From the NCBI GenBank assembly GCA_013695355.1, contig JACDAQ010000026.1:155796-219795 (forward strand): 64,000 nucleotides of DNA. The letters are read 5' to 3'. The position numbers and the translations under genes were made by a program. The DNA comes from Candidatus Protochlamydia sp. GTDB lineage: Bacteria; Chlamydiota; Chlamydiia; Chlamydiales; Parachlamydiaceae. Positions 1 through 8,264 of this stretch are shown here, piece by piece (position 1 is the first letter of the stretch; each line of letters opens with the position of its first letter). Under the pieces are notes generated by a model. The model had not been told where the DNA came from. It did no database searches and saw only the letters and a program-made list of their open reading frames with translations.

Positions 1-105
1 AAACATTATTAAAATAAAGTTAAAAATACTTTCTTAAAAAATCTACCACTATTTTTATTACATAAATGCTTATTTACAGGCTGAATATGTAATCAATCTT
101 TATTT

Positions 106-257
106 ATCCGTTAAAATTAAAACTAAATAACCAACGAAGCAATCGGTCAATCTTTATGACCGCCTCTTGCTACGCTAGTTTGAGAAGTTCCTCCTCCGAA
201 ACGTTTGGATAATAAAGAAGCTTCATCAGTGCAATAAAAAACTTTTTTTTATGTCGT
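106..257 (-). pseudogene. Possible decayed gene fragment
   Basis: On the minus strand this AT-rich stretch translates into about 50 codons that look protein-like (including LLYYPNVSEEELLKLA) with one internal TAG before QEAVIKIDRLLRWL. There is no start codon with a ribosome binding site. It may be the remnant of a gene disrupted before the toxin-antitoxin pair arrived. I do not recognise a family. The rest of bases 1-270 shows nothing I can interpret. Confidence 0.25.
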
Positions 258-273
258 CACTTCAATAGAGCAC

Positions 274-302
274 TTGACTAAGTTAACTTAGTCATTTATA
301 AT
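274..302 (+). promoter_or_regulatory. Promoter with overlapping palindromic operator of toxin-antitoxin pair
   Basis: TTGACT at 274-279 and TATAAT at 297-302 are separated by exactly 17 bases, a near-consensus sigma-70 type promoter. The 20-base perfect palindrome TGACTAAGTTAACTTAGTCA (275-294) covers the -35 box and most of the spacer. The antitoxin start lies 20 bases downstream of the -10. Phd-type antitoxins are known to autorepress by binding palindromes at their own promoter, so this is most simply their operator (inference). Confidence 0.75.
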
Positions 303-321
303 CAAATTAAAAGGAGTGTTT

Positions 322-567
322 ATGGAAATCATTAATATTCATCAAGCAAAAACAAATTTTTCTCACCTAATTAATCAGGTGTTAAAGGGTGAAGAGATCG
401 TAATTTCTAAACGAGGCGTCCCTTTAATCAAATTAACTTTATATGAAAAAAAACCAACTGCAAGAAAGGGAGGACAACTAAAAGGGATTTTAATCATTGA
501 AGATAATTTTGACGATCCCTTGCCGGAAGAAATTTTGAAGAATTTTTACGGTGAAGGTGATTTGTGA
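322..567 (+). CDS. Phd/YefM-family antitoxin
   Basis: About 81 residues. The N-terminal half (NIHQAKTNFSHLINQVLKGE, then ISKRGVPLIKL) has the Phd/YefM DNA-binding pattern: an alternating helix-strand core ending in the conserved ..RG.P...L strand. The C-terminal tail is acidic and would be the toxin-neutralising part. I chose ATG 322 because AAGGAG at 311-316 is 5 bases upstream; an in-frame GTG at 316 overlaps that ribosome binding site and is unlikely. The stop overlaps the start of the PIN-domain gene (GTGA), so the two are translationally coupled. It probably represses its own promoter through the palindrome at 275-294. Confidence 0.85.
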   Translation: MEIINIHQAKTNFSHLINQVLKGEEIVISKRGVPLIKLTLYEKKPTARKGGQLKGILIIEDNFDDPLPEEILKNFYGEGDL

Positions 568-941
568 AATATCTATTAGATACCCATATTATTTTATGGT
601 GGTTGACCGAACCAAAACGCATTAGCTCTAAGGCAGGTAAGATCATTGCTGACAAAGAAAACATTATTTTTATTAGCAGCGTTTCTTTATGGGAAATGGC
701 CATAAAAAAAAGTATAGGCCGCCTAACTCTTCCCCTGAACATTGTCGAAATTCTACAGGCTGAAGGTTTTCAAATTATGTCGATTGGCTATGAAGAAGCT
801 TTAGGAATAAGCGATTTGCCTCCGATACATCAAGATCCTTTTGATCGCATGCTTGTAATGCAAGCAAAGCTTTATAATTGTGTGTTGATAACAAGAGATA
901 AAAATGTGATGGATTATCCTGTTATTTCGATCAAAGGTTAG
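564..941 (+). CDS. VapC-like PIN-domain toxin (ribonuclease)
   Basis: 125 residues, the normal size for a VapC/PilT-type PIN domain. Visible acidic metal-site residues are D6 in LLDTHIILWWL, the Glu in SVSLWEMAIK, the Asp in QDPFDRML and the Asp in ITRDKN, in the usual order. PIN toxins of this type are Mg-dependent endoribonucleases acting on tRNA or other RNA, and are held inactive by the paired antitoxin. It starts at GTG 564 inside the antitoxin stop. All expected acidic residues are present and the frame is intact, so the pair is probably functional. The RNA target cannot be told from sequence. Confidence 0.88.
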   Translation: MKYLLDTHIILWWLTEPKRISSKAGKIIADKENIIFISSVSLWEMAIKKSIGRLTLPLNIVEILQAEGFQIMSIGYEEALGISDLPPIHQDPFDRMLVMQAKLYNCVLITRDKNVMDYPVISIKG

Positions 942-975
942 GAAGATATAATATCCCTTTTACAACCAATCCCAT

Positions 976-1425
976 TTAGACAATAATTCGAGAAACCCGA
1001 TTAGAAAGTGGATCGAGTAAGAAGTCATTCGGCAAATAGCGATCATAAATTTCCGAGCCAATGACAGTAAAGATACCAAAAATAACAGAGGCTGCAAGCT
1101 CCCCAAAAGATTTTTTAGCAACAGCAGCTACCAAATAATAGATGGAACAAATCCCGCTGAGAGCGGACCCTGTTAAGAGGGTGCTAGGAGCAGAAAGAAT
1201 AAGTAATGCAGCAGTGAATAACAATTTAATAGGTTCTGGTGTTGAGGAAAATGTTACCGCAATAATTGAAATGCCGAGAGGAATAATTAAAATAATTCTA
1301 AACACATCTTTGGTGATGTTTTGAATCTTTTCAGATCTTTGAGACAGAGTTAGAGGATTTTGCAAAGCGTTATAATTAGAGTAGATATTTCTAAACGGAC
1401 GAGGCATTAGTTCAGATATGCGCAT
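976..1425 (-). CDS. Hypothetical membrane protein (possibly inclusion-membrane type)
   Basis: 149 residues. Hydrophobic segments lie at roughly 42-60, 67-100 (close together) and 105-125, followed by a short polar tail; the N-terminal 40 residues are polar. Closely spaced hydrophobic hairpins like this are typical of chlamydial inclusion-membrane (Inc) proteins, but composition alone cannot prove secretion. I do not recognise a family. It stands alone, convergent with the PIN toxin and about 60 bases downstream of the BatD-like gene start-to-end direction, so it may be transcribed from its own promoter. Confidence 0.55.
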   Translation of the reverse strand: MRISELMPRPFRNIYSNYNALQNPLTLSQRSEKIQNITKDVFRIILIIPLGISIIAVTFSSTPEPIKLLFTAALLILSAPSTLLTGSALSGICSIYYLVAAVAKKSFGELAASVIFGIFTVIGSEIYDRYLPNDFLLDPLSNRVSRIIV

Positions 1426-1486
1426 ATGATTTAACTCTTTAAACTTGATTTAATTTTTGTTATTTTGAAGTTAAGTTTTTTAAATG

Positions 1487-2461
1487 TCAATGTTGAATAA
1501 TACCTTTTATCTTTTGCAAATCTTTTTCCCAATGAATATAATTTCGTTCATTACCAAATACTATAAAATTGGACCGGTTCAAAAAATCTAATAAAAATTC
1601 CGTTTGCTCGCTGTCCAATGGAATTTTTAATTTTATTTCTTCCGATGTGCGATTTTTAAGAGGTTGCTGAGTGGCTTCTTCCAAATATGTAACAACAAGA
1701 TTTTTCAGTTCCCTATAAAGTTCTTTTAAATCGACTTCTTGCCTTTCCCCTTTTCTCTTTAATATTGAGAGGGTCTGAAGGGCTTTTTCTTTAAAAGTTT
1801 GTTCAGGCACACTTTTTAATCTTCTTTTTTGCTTATAAACAAGGACGAATAGGAGCAATAGGGCCGAATTAAAAATATAAAAAAAAGTTCCCCATGGAAA
1901 CGAGCGTTCTCTAAAAAGGGCTAAATTTCTTTGGGCTTCATGGGCTAATTGTGCCGGATTATTTATGGCTTGCCGATTGGCTTCGCTTAAAGTTAAAGGG
2001 AACTCTGGCTCTAGTGGTAGCAGAGGAGCTATGGGAAGAAATTGGATGTCAAAAGGCTTTGGTGGAAAGACGGAGATCTCAAAAACAGGAGTATTCATTT
2101 GGATTTTTTCTAAATCGGAACTTGGAGGTTGTAATTTGATTTGATACAAAGAAAAAAGGAAATTTTCTTTGCCTGGATCTATTGCCATCGAAAAAGATTG
2201 TTGTTTAAATTTCCAGTTTCTAATTGTAAATAGGGGCGATAGAGGATTAATAGGATCAAATAAAGGGTAAATGAAGGAAGTGTCAATGGCATACCCTTCA
2301 GGCATACCAAATGCTGCTTGCATGGAAAGAGACTCATTCGCGTGAATTTTTTCTGCAGAAAGCGTTATCTCAAATGAGGCAAGCTCTTTTCCAGTTTTTC
2401 GGATAGTTTCGCCTGTTAGTAATAAGGGAAAGAAAAATAGCCAAAGTATTTGTCTTTTCAC
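1487..2461 (-). CDS. BatD / DUF4381-like membrane protein of the MoxR-DUF58 set
   Basis: 324 residues. It has an N-terminal signal-like stretch (QILWLFFFPLLLTG), an extracytoplasmic beta-rich region to about 190, one membrane span near 193-211 (FNSALLLLFVLVY), and a charged cytoplasmic helical part ending near 324. That layout fits the BatD or DUF4381 proteins that sit beside DUF58 and MoxR genes, which are thought to work together in chaperone-like or envelope-stress roles. Its ATG overlaps the stop of the DUF58 gene by four bases (ATGA), so the two are co-translated. The name rests on context and topology more than on sequence motifs. Confidence 0.6.
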   Translation of the reverse strand: MKRQILWLFFFPLLLTGETIRKTGKELASFEITLSAEKIHANESLSMQAAFGMPEGYAIDTSFIYPLFDPINPLSPLFTIRNWKFKQQSFSMAIDPGKENFLFSLYQIKLQPPSSDLEKIQMNTPVFEISVFPPKPFDIQFLPIAPLLPLEPEFPLTLSEANRQAINNPAQLAHEAQRNLALFRERSFPWGTFFYIFNSALLLLFVLVYKQKRRLKSVPEQTFKEKALQTLSILKRKGERQEVDLKELYRELKNLVVTYLEEATQQPLKNRTSEEIKLKIPLDSEQTEFLLDFLNRSNFIVFGNERNYIHWEKDLQKIKGIIQH

Positions 2462-3405
2462 CGCTTGTGCCTTTCCCTAAAAAAGCGGTATAGGGCCTTA
2501 GTATAGGAAGCGTTTGTATTGATTAGGATTAGTTCAGCGCCCGCCTTGGCAATCGTTTGTTTTAAAGCGTATTGCTTCCTTTCATTAATCGATTGATAAT
2601 CTTTTTGAACGAAAGTATCTGATGAGTCGATCAACGCCAATTCGTCTGATTCCAAATCATTAAGGGTAATTAATCCTGCATCAGGAAAAACCTTTTCATA
2701 CTCATCATAAACTTGTATAGCAATGAGCTCATGCCTTTTTGATGCGACCCTGATCTCATGCTCATAAGGACCGGGTGACAGAAAATCAGATATTAAAAAA
2801 CAAATGGACTGACGCTTTTGGACCTGGCAAAAAAAACTTAGTGCTTTTTGCAGATTTGTTTGCTTTCCGCGAGGCTCAAAAAAAAGAAGCTCACGGATTA
2901 CTCTTAAAACGTGCCTTACGCCTTTTTTGGGCTTTAAATAAAGTTCTATTTCATCCGTAAATAAAAGAAGCCCCACTTTATCATGATTTTTGATGGCGGA
3001 GAAGGCGATCAAAGCCCCGATCTCTGCGATCCATTCACTTTTCAAATGCTGTGTATGGCTGAACCGGGCCGAAGCCGAGACGTCAACCACCAGCATGACC
3101 GTTAATTCTCTTTCTTCACGGTAATTTTTAACATAGGGATGCTGAAGCTTTGCGGTCACATTCCAATCAATGGTGCGGATATCATCTCCTGGCTGATATT
3201 CACGTACTTCTTCGAATTCAAGCCCTCTGCCTTTAAAAGCAGAGCGGTACATGCCAGCAAATAAATCATCCACATTGCGTTTAGTGGCAATTTGAATGCG
3301 CCGAATGTGTTGAAAAGCTTCTTTTGGGGATAGCAAGATATCCTCTGATTTCTTATAATTGCTTGAGCCACTCAGATTAGTGGGATAGGTTCTTCTATCA
3401 TACAA
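2458..3405 (-). CDS. DUF58 protein (von Willebrand A-like, MoxR partner)
   Basis: 315 residues. The conserved DUF58 block GRGLEFEEVREYQPGDDIR followed by TIDWNVTAK is present at about 60-85. A vWA-like fold follows, with a metal-binding-type DVSASARF motif. DUF58 proteins are encoded beside MoxR AAA ATPases, thought to be their chaperone. The ATG at 3405 lacks a good ribosome binding site and its first 13 codons fall in a short dispersed repeat (3368-3392). A TTG at 3334-3336 has AGAGGA four bases upstream and sits where family similarity begins (LSPKEAFQHIRRIQ), so the true protein is probably about 292 residues. Confidence 0.85.
   Translation of the reverse strand: MYDRRTYPTNLSGSSNYKKSEDILLSPKEAFQHIRRIQIATKRNVDDLFAGMYRSAFKGRGLEFEEVREYQPGDDIRTIDWNVTAKLQHPYVKNYREERELTVMLVVDVSASARFSHTQHLKSEWIAEIGALIAFSAIKNHDKVGLLLFTDEIELYLKPKKGVRHVLRVIRELLFFEPRGKQTNLQKALSFFCQVQKRQSICFLISDFLSPGPYEHEIRVASKRHELIAIQVYDEYEKVFPDAGLITLNDLESDELALIDSSDTFVQKDYQSINERKQYALKQTIAKAGAELILINTNASYTKALYRFFRERHKR
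3368..3392 (+). repeat. Short dispersed repeat, copy 1
   Basis: The 25 bases containing AGATTAGTGGGATAGGTTC recur, nearly unchanged, at 14905-14929 and at 23774-23798. All three copies sit at gene edges: here between the divergent DUF58 and hydrolase genes, next just before the HExxH gene, and last at the 3' end of birA. The function is unknown. It may be the residue of a larger mobile or palindromic element. Confidence 0.5.
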
Positions 3406-3428
3406 AAAGAAAATTTGGAAGGGACAAA

Positions 3429-4391
3429 ATGAAGCAGTTTTTATTACTTTTTACTTTATTGGCTACGATTGGATTGTTTGGCGAAGAACCCGCTATCTTT
3501 GAAAGTTTTCTTCAGAGTAATGTAATGACTGCGAAACTTTTCCGCCCTGATACGTCTGAGCCCCGTCCGGCTATTATTGTACTTGGAGGATCCGAGGGTG
3601 GCTTTAATCAGCGGCCTGCCCAGTTATTTGCTGAAAATGGATACGTTGCTTTGGCCTTGGCCTACTTTCAGGCGGAAGGAGTTCCTGAGAATTTGGAAAA
3701 TATCCCATTGGAGTATTTTTTAAATGCCATTCACTGCCTGAAAAAAATGCCTTTTGTCAAAGAAGGCAAAGTGCACCTTTACGGTCCATCTAAAGGAGGG
3801 GAACTTGTTTTGCTGCTTGCAAGTCAGTTTCCCGATGAAATAGCCTCAGCAATAGCCATAGTCCCAAGCTGCGTCACTTATGGCGGAATCAATAACCATT
3901 TAGAAAGCAGCTGGAGTTTAAATGGGAGGGCTTTCCCCATTGCGCCTACACCTGGGAAAAAAGATGTTTTAAAACAATTGCAATATAGAGAAACGGTTGA
4001 ACTTAGGGAACTCTTTTTAAAAAAAATGGATGAGAAGGAAGCTTTTGAGAAGGCCTTCATTCCAGTTGAGCGGATCAGCTGTCCTTTGCTGCTAATTTCT
4101 GCAGGAGACGATAGAATGTGGCCCTCATCGCTTTATGCGAATTTAGTCATGGAACGCCTGAATGCATTTCACTCGCCCATTTTTAGAGAGCATTTAAGCT
4201 ATGAGCTTGCCGGTCATATGATCACCAACCCAAATGATCCAGTGATCGTCGGATCTTTTAGGCATCCTGTGACAGGCATATTATATGAAATGGGGGGAGA
4301 AGCGGAGGCGCAGGCTGCAGCATGCAATGATTCATGGAAAAGGATTATTTCATTTTTAAAAGAGAATCAAAAGAACGCATTTAGTGATTGA
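3429..4391 (+). CDS. Exported alpha/beta hydrolase, BAAT/acyl-CoA thioester hydrolase C-terminal-like
   Basis: 320 residues. An N-terminal signal peptide (FLLLFTLLATIGLFGEE) is followed by an alpha/beta hydrolase domain. The oxyanion region is LGGSEGGFN; the nucleophile elbow GPSKGGELV carries the catalytic Ser; the acid is likely in SAGDDRMWPS and the His in ELAGHMITN. The GPSKGGE elbow and spacing match the C-terminal domain of bile-acid-CoA:amino-acid N-acyltransferase/acyl-CoA thioesterases and dienelactone-hydrolase-like proteins. The substrate is unknown. It reads in the opposite direction to its neighbours and splits the moxR gene from DUF58, with a palindromic repeat on its 3' side, which suggests later insertion. 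Confidence 0.75.
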   Translation: MKQFLLLFTLLATIGLFGEEPAIFESFLQSNVMTAKLFRPDTSEPRPAIIVLGGSEGGFNQRPAQLFAENGYVALALAYFQAEGVPENLENIPLEYFLNAIHCLKKMPFVKEGKVHLYGPSKGGELVLLLASQFPDEIASAIAIVPSCVTYGGINNHLESSWSLNGRAFPIAPTPGKKDVLKQLQYRETVELRELFLKKMDEKEAFEKAFIPVERISCPLLLISAGDDRMWPSSLYANLVMERLNAFHSPIFREHLSYELAGHMITNPNDPVIVGSFRHPVTGILYEMGGEAEAQAAACNDSWKRIISFLKENQKNAFSD

Positions 4392-4410
4392 AAAATTTCC
4401 CAAATTACCT

Positions 4411-4580
4411 ATTAACCTGAGTTTGGAGTTTCTCTCCTCGAAATTAAGAAATCTCGTAACCTATCTTCGCTCTTTCGCTCTTCAAGCATATCGATTTGAT
4501 ATTCTTTTCAGAACGAAAGAACAAATCTAGGTACGATATCCCTCACTTTCAAGGTGATAAATTCCAAACTCAGGTTATTA
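4411..4580. repeat. Palindromic dispersed element, family A copy 1
   Basis: About 170 bases bounded by inverted ends: ATTAACCTGAGTTTGGA at 4411-4427 and its complement at 4563-4580. The interior (CTCCTCGA.., ATCTCG..CCTATCTTC, TATCGATTTGATATTC) is shared with 14541-14720 downstream of the thyX start. It has no coding capacity. It lies between the convergent hydrolase and moxR genes, and its right end supplies the moxR stop codon. This is MITE-like in structure, but no target-site duplication could be confirmed. Confidence 0.7.
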
Positions 4581-5561
4581 AGGAACGGGGATTCCTTCTA
4601 AAATTTGTGTGATGATCGCATCGGTTGACAGATTTTCAGCTTCGCCTTCGTAAGTCAAGCGTAAACGATGCCTTAGAATGTCATGACAAATACTTTTTAC
4701 GTCCTGAGGGTTGACAAAATAGCGGCCAGAAAGTAAAGCCTGGGCCTTGGCGCCCTGCTTAAGGGCTAATGTCGCCCGGGGCGAAGCTCCATATTCCAGC
4801 CAATCACCCAGTCTGTCCAGGCCGAACTGCCCGGGATCGCGGGTAGCTGCCACAATATTCAGGATGTAATCTGCTATTTTGTCGTCGATATAAATGGCAT
4901 TAACCAACTCTCTGAAGCTTTGAATTTCCTCCAGGCTTAAAATGGCATTAACAGCGGGGAGAGGACTCAGTGTCCCCATTCTGTTTAGAATTTCTCTTTC
5001 CTCTTCCTTGGAAGGGTATGTTAAAATTGTCTTCATCATAAAACGGTCTGTCTGCGCTTCAGACAGAGGATAAGTACCTTCCTGCTCAATCGGATTTTGA
5101 GTGGCCAGGACTAAGAAAGGACGGGGGGCCTGAAAAGTTTCGACGCCAATAGTCACTTGTTTTTCCTGCATCACTTCAAGCAGGGCCGATTGAACTTTGG
5201 CGGGTGCCCGATTGATCTCATCGGCGAGTAAAATATTGGTAAAAATCGGCCCTTTTTTGGTGGTAAAAGTCCCTTCATTGGGATTATAAATGGGCGTTCC
5301 TATCAAATCAGCTGGAAGGAGGTCTGGAGTAAACTGGACCCTTTTAAAATTGCACTCAATAACTTTGGCAAGGGTGGTAGCAGCCAAGGTTTTTGCCAAT
5401 CCCGGGACTCCTTCGATTAAAATATGCCCATCTGCAAATACAGAAATTAACAAACAACGGATGAGATGGGTTTGGCCTATTATAACCTTTCCCATCTCTT
5501 GCTTAATTTGATCGATTTTGATTTTAGCTTCATCAATCATCATTTGAATTGTGTTTGTCAT
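4578..5561 (-). CDS. MoxR-family AAA+ ATPase
   Basis: 327 residues, the usual MoxR length. Walker A region is EGVPGLAKTLAA (about 45-57), Walker B LLADEINRAPAKVQSALLEVMQE (key residues D-E, about 113-118), sensor 1 in LATQNPIEQEG, and the lid domain includes GASPRATLALKQGAKA. MoxR ATPases act as chaperones for vWA/DUF58 partners. Its natural partners (DUF58, BatD-like) lie in the same orientation about 1.2 kb further on, separated by an opposite-strand hydrolase and a palindromic repeat. The sensor kinase gene ends 49 bases upstream in the same direction, so co-transcription with it is possible. Confidence 0.93.
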   Translation of the reverse strand: MTNTIQMMIDEAKIKIDQIKQEMGKVIIGQTHLIRCLLISVFADGHILIEGVPGLAKTLAATTLAKVIECNFKRVQFTPDLLPADLIGTPIYNPNEGTFTTKKGPIFTNILLADEINRAPAKVQSALLEVMQEKQVTIGVETFQAPRPFLVLATQNPIEQEGTYPLSEAQTDRFMMKTILTYPSKEEEREILNRMGTLSPLPAVNAILSLEEIQSFRELVNAIYIDDKIADYILNIVAATRDPGQFGLDRLGDWLEYGASPRATLALKQGAKAQALLSGRYFVNPQDVKSICHDILRHRLRLTYEGEAENLSTDAIITQILEGIPVP

Positions 5562-5610
5562 AACTGCCTGCTAAAAATGTTATTCTTCATTCTTAAGCAT
5601 CAGGCATTTT

Positions 5611-7365
5611 TCAGGAAATAAAATTGACTAAATCTTTTATTTCTATTTTCGGCAGGGTGATCGTAAAAGTAGATCCTTTTCCTAATTCAGATTGCAGCTC
5701 GATCGTTCCAAAGTGCTTTTCTACAATTGTTTTAACGATGGAAAGGCCAAGGCCCGATCCTCCCATTTTTTGAGAGTGGGCTTTATCAACAGTATAAAAA
5801 CGGTCGAAAATTTGTTCCTGATCATTCACTGGAATTCCTATTCCCTGATCTGTAATTTCAATGAGTACATGCTCAGGGGTTTGATCGAGCGTTATAGTAA
5901 TATTGGCAGGCCGGGATGAGTACTTTGCAGCGTTTTCAATTAGGTTCATCAGGGCCAGATCTAATAGATCTTCATCTGCTATCAGGACGATCTCGTCCCG
6001 TTTTTTTATGATATTGACCTGTGCATCAGAAAAAACTTCGTAAAGCATGACTTCACATCGCTGCGTCAGGGCATGGATGTCGCAATGGCTCAAACGGGAA
6101 GTGGGGATATTCTCGATGTCGGCCAAAGTAAGCAAATCTTTGATGAGAGCGGCCATCCGATTGCAATTGCGTAAAATTTTGGCCGTTACTTCTTCCTGAG
6201 TTTTCTGGGGCAATCCAGGATTGTCGTGAAGGGCTTCAGCAAAGCCGCGGATGACTGTAATGGGTGTTTTTAACTCATGCGAGGCGTTGGCAATAAAATC
6301 TCGGCGCATTTCAAAAATTTTATAATGGGCTGTTTTATCCTGCAGAACAAGAATGGCTCCGCCATTATCTTTTTTCGGAGCGGCGACAATGTCCAGGTAG
6401 GTTTTTTTTCCATCAATATAAACTTCCAGAGTGTCTGTTAAAGGTTTGTTTTCTTCCTGGCATCGCTTTAAAAGAGTAAAGCATCTTTCCTGTTTAAGGT
6501 AGCAGAAGCGTTGGCCGATCAGGTCCATTCCTTTACCAATCAAACGGACTGCCGTGTGGTTGGCATAAGTAATTATAAGGTCTCCGTCGACTGCGATCAC
6601 ACCCTCGACTAAAGATTCCAAAATGGCTTCTTTTTCATTTCTTTCGTGGGTGATGATGTCAATGTGGTTTTGAATTTTAGCCGACAGGCTGTTGAGTGTC
6701 AGTGCCAATTTAGTAAATTCATCTTTTTCATTGAGCATTGAGACGTCAATGGCTGGCAAAGTTTGATTGCTTCCATAGCCCTTGACTGTTTTGATGATCC
6801 GTTGAATGGGTTTAGTCAGATGATGGATAGCAAACCAGGTCATTAAGCTGAACATCAATAAAATGGCAGTAGCGAATATAAGGAAGCCCACCTCAAAATC
6901 ATGGGTAATTTCATTTACATACTGATGGGGAAAGGCTAGCCTTAATACATAGGTCTTGCCATGAAAATCAAAGGCTTTGGCAGTATATGAAAATTTTTGA
7001 TGCAGAAGTTTTGAATATTCTTCATGAAATCCTACGCCTGTTTTCAACGCTTGCCTTACTTCAGGGTGGTGCACTTCATAGTTCAATAAATGTTGTTTGA
7101 CATGGGAATCATATAAAGGGCGCATATCGTCTGTAATCACGCCAATACGGAAAAAGACAAACCTCTTTTGGTCCTTTAGTCGGCGAATCAGAGCCTCATT
7201 ATTTGGAGCATTTTTTACATTGGCAATAATTTCCGAGGCCCGGTCTTGCATCCCTTTTAAGATAATTTGATGCACCCAATGGGAAATAAAAGGCAGTAGC
7301 AAAATAATGAAGATGAAAAAAACAGTGGCATAACTAAAAAAAATTTTTTGTCTAAAACTAAGCAT
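5611..7365 (-). CDS. PhoR-like sensor histidine kinase
   Basis: 584 residues. Membrane segments lie near 8-30 and 160-180 and flank an extracytoplasmic sensor domain. Then come a HAMP region (about 180-235), a PAS domain (about 245-345, EAILESLVEGVIAVDGD), the HisKA box SHELKTPITVIRGFAEAL with the phosphorylated His, and a HATPase domain with NLIENAAKYS (N box), DQGIGIP (G1) and GGSGLGLSIV (G2). All catalytic boxes are intact. The layout resembles PhoR/PnpS or WalK-type kinases. No response-regulator gene lies within the neighbouring several kilobases, so it is an orphan here and its partner must be encoded elsewhere. Confidence 0.92.
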   Translation of the reverse strand: MLSFRQKIFFSYATVFFIFIILLLPFISHWVHQIILKGMQDRASEIIANVKNAPNNEALIRRLKDQKRFVFFRIGVITDDMRPLYDSHVKQHLLNYEVHHPEVRQALKTGVGFHEEYSKLLHQKFSYTAKAFDFHGKTYVLRLAFPHQYVNEITHDFEVGFLIFATAILLMFSLMTWFAIHHLTKPIQRIIKTVKGYGSNQTLPAIDVSMLNEKDEFTKLALTLNSLSAKIQNHIDIITHERNEKEAILESLVEGVIAVDGDLIITYANHTAVRLIGKGMDLIGQRFCYLKQERCFTLLKRCQEENKPLTDTLEVYIDGKKTYLDIVAAPKKDNGGAILVLQDKTAHYKIFEMRRDFIANASHELKTPITVIRGFAEALHDNPGLPQKTQEEVTAKILRNCNRMAALIKDLLTLADIENIPTSRLSHCDIHALTQRCEVMLYEVFSDAQVNIIKKRDEIVLIADEDLLDLALMNLIENAAKYSSRPANITITLDQTPEHVLIEITDQGIGIPVNDQEQIFDRFYTVDKAHSQKMGGSGLGLSIVKTIVEKHFGTIELQSELGKGSTFTITLPKIEIKDLVNFIS

Positions 7366-7547
7366 ATAACTTACTATTTAAATTGTGATACCTAAATTAT
7401 GAATGTTTAAGTGATTAAATTAAAGTTAATTATTTATCTTTTATAATTAAAGATTGTGTTAAGAAGATGCTATTTCTTATTATTATTTAATAAAATTTAA
7501 ATAAAAATGAGCGAAGATATAGTTTGTAAATTGAGTTTTGTATTTAA

Positions 7548-8015
7548 TTAATCTTCAAGTCGTTGTAAATATTTCCAACCAAGAAAGATAAGAGGCGCGC
7601 TGGCTAATAAGAAGTAAGGAGCATAATGCCCTTGCCATTGAAGGGTCAAAACTCCATCATAGGCAAATAAAAAAAGAATGATGCCGAAAAGAAAAAAGAC
7701 AGAACCGGCCATAAGAAAGAGGGCAGGAAAAACATCCTTTTTAAGCTGTTGGAAAGAAATAGATAGGGTCAAGGGAGAGGCTTCGGACTCTTCGTTTTCC
7801 GCATGTGCATCTTCCTGCCTCTGATAAAGAGGCTCGGGAATTTCTTCTTCCGAATAACGGGAAGATGTCCAGCTTGAATTGTTATCCTCATCCAAACCAT
7901 GAAGATAAACCGCACAATAAGGGCAATTATCCAAATCCTTGGGAACGTTTCCTTCACAATTCCAACATAACTTTTTTTTAGGTACTGCGCTCATATGAAA
8001 CGCCCTATTTCGCAT
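7548..8015 (-). CDS. Zinc-ribbon membrane protein, unknown function
   Basis: Up to 155 residues. Two CxxC knuckles (CWNC and CPYC, about residues 17-33) form a probable zinc ribbon. An acidic linker follows, then two hydrophobic segments near 95-115 and 125-147. An internal ATG at 7994 (MSAVPKKKLCW) starts immediately before the zinc ribbon and is an equally good start. Proteins with a cytosolic zinc ribbon and two C-terminal spans occur widely without a known role, and I do not recognise the family. The gap before it (7366-7547) is AT-rich with nothing evident. Confidence 0.6.
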   Translation of the reverse strand: MRNRAFHMSAVPKKKLCWNCEGNVPKDLDNCPYCAVYLHGLDEDNNSSWTSSRYSEEEIPEPLYQRQEDAHAENEESEASPLTLSISFQQLKKDVFPALFLMAGSVFFLFGIILFLFAYDGVLTLQWQGHYAPYFLLASAPLIFLGWKYLQRLED

Positions 8016-8264
8016 ACGAGATAAATATTCTGCTTATAATGCTGTATGGAGCTCCTTTTCAAGGAATTACATGCAATTATTGACATAATATATTTTTTCC
8101 ATTGAAAAGGCAAGCTTTTGGCCGCTTTTTATTTATAATTTTGTCAAGGGCAATTTTTTCTCCATTTTTCTTCATTTTTTTTGGGTTAAGAAATAATTAT
8201 GGAGTATAATTACAAAGTTTTGGACAATGTGAGTTTGGTTTTTATTTCGAAAGTGAAGGGTGGA

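Noticed and set aside
8035..8102. TATAAT at 8035 and TTGACA at 8080 upstream of lpdA
   Set aside because: The two boxes are in the wrong order for one promoter and neither has a good partner at 16-18 bases.
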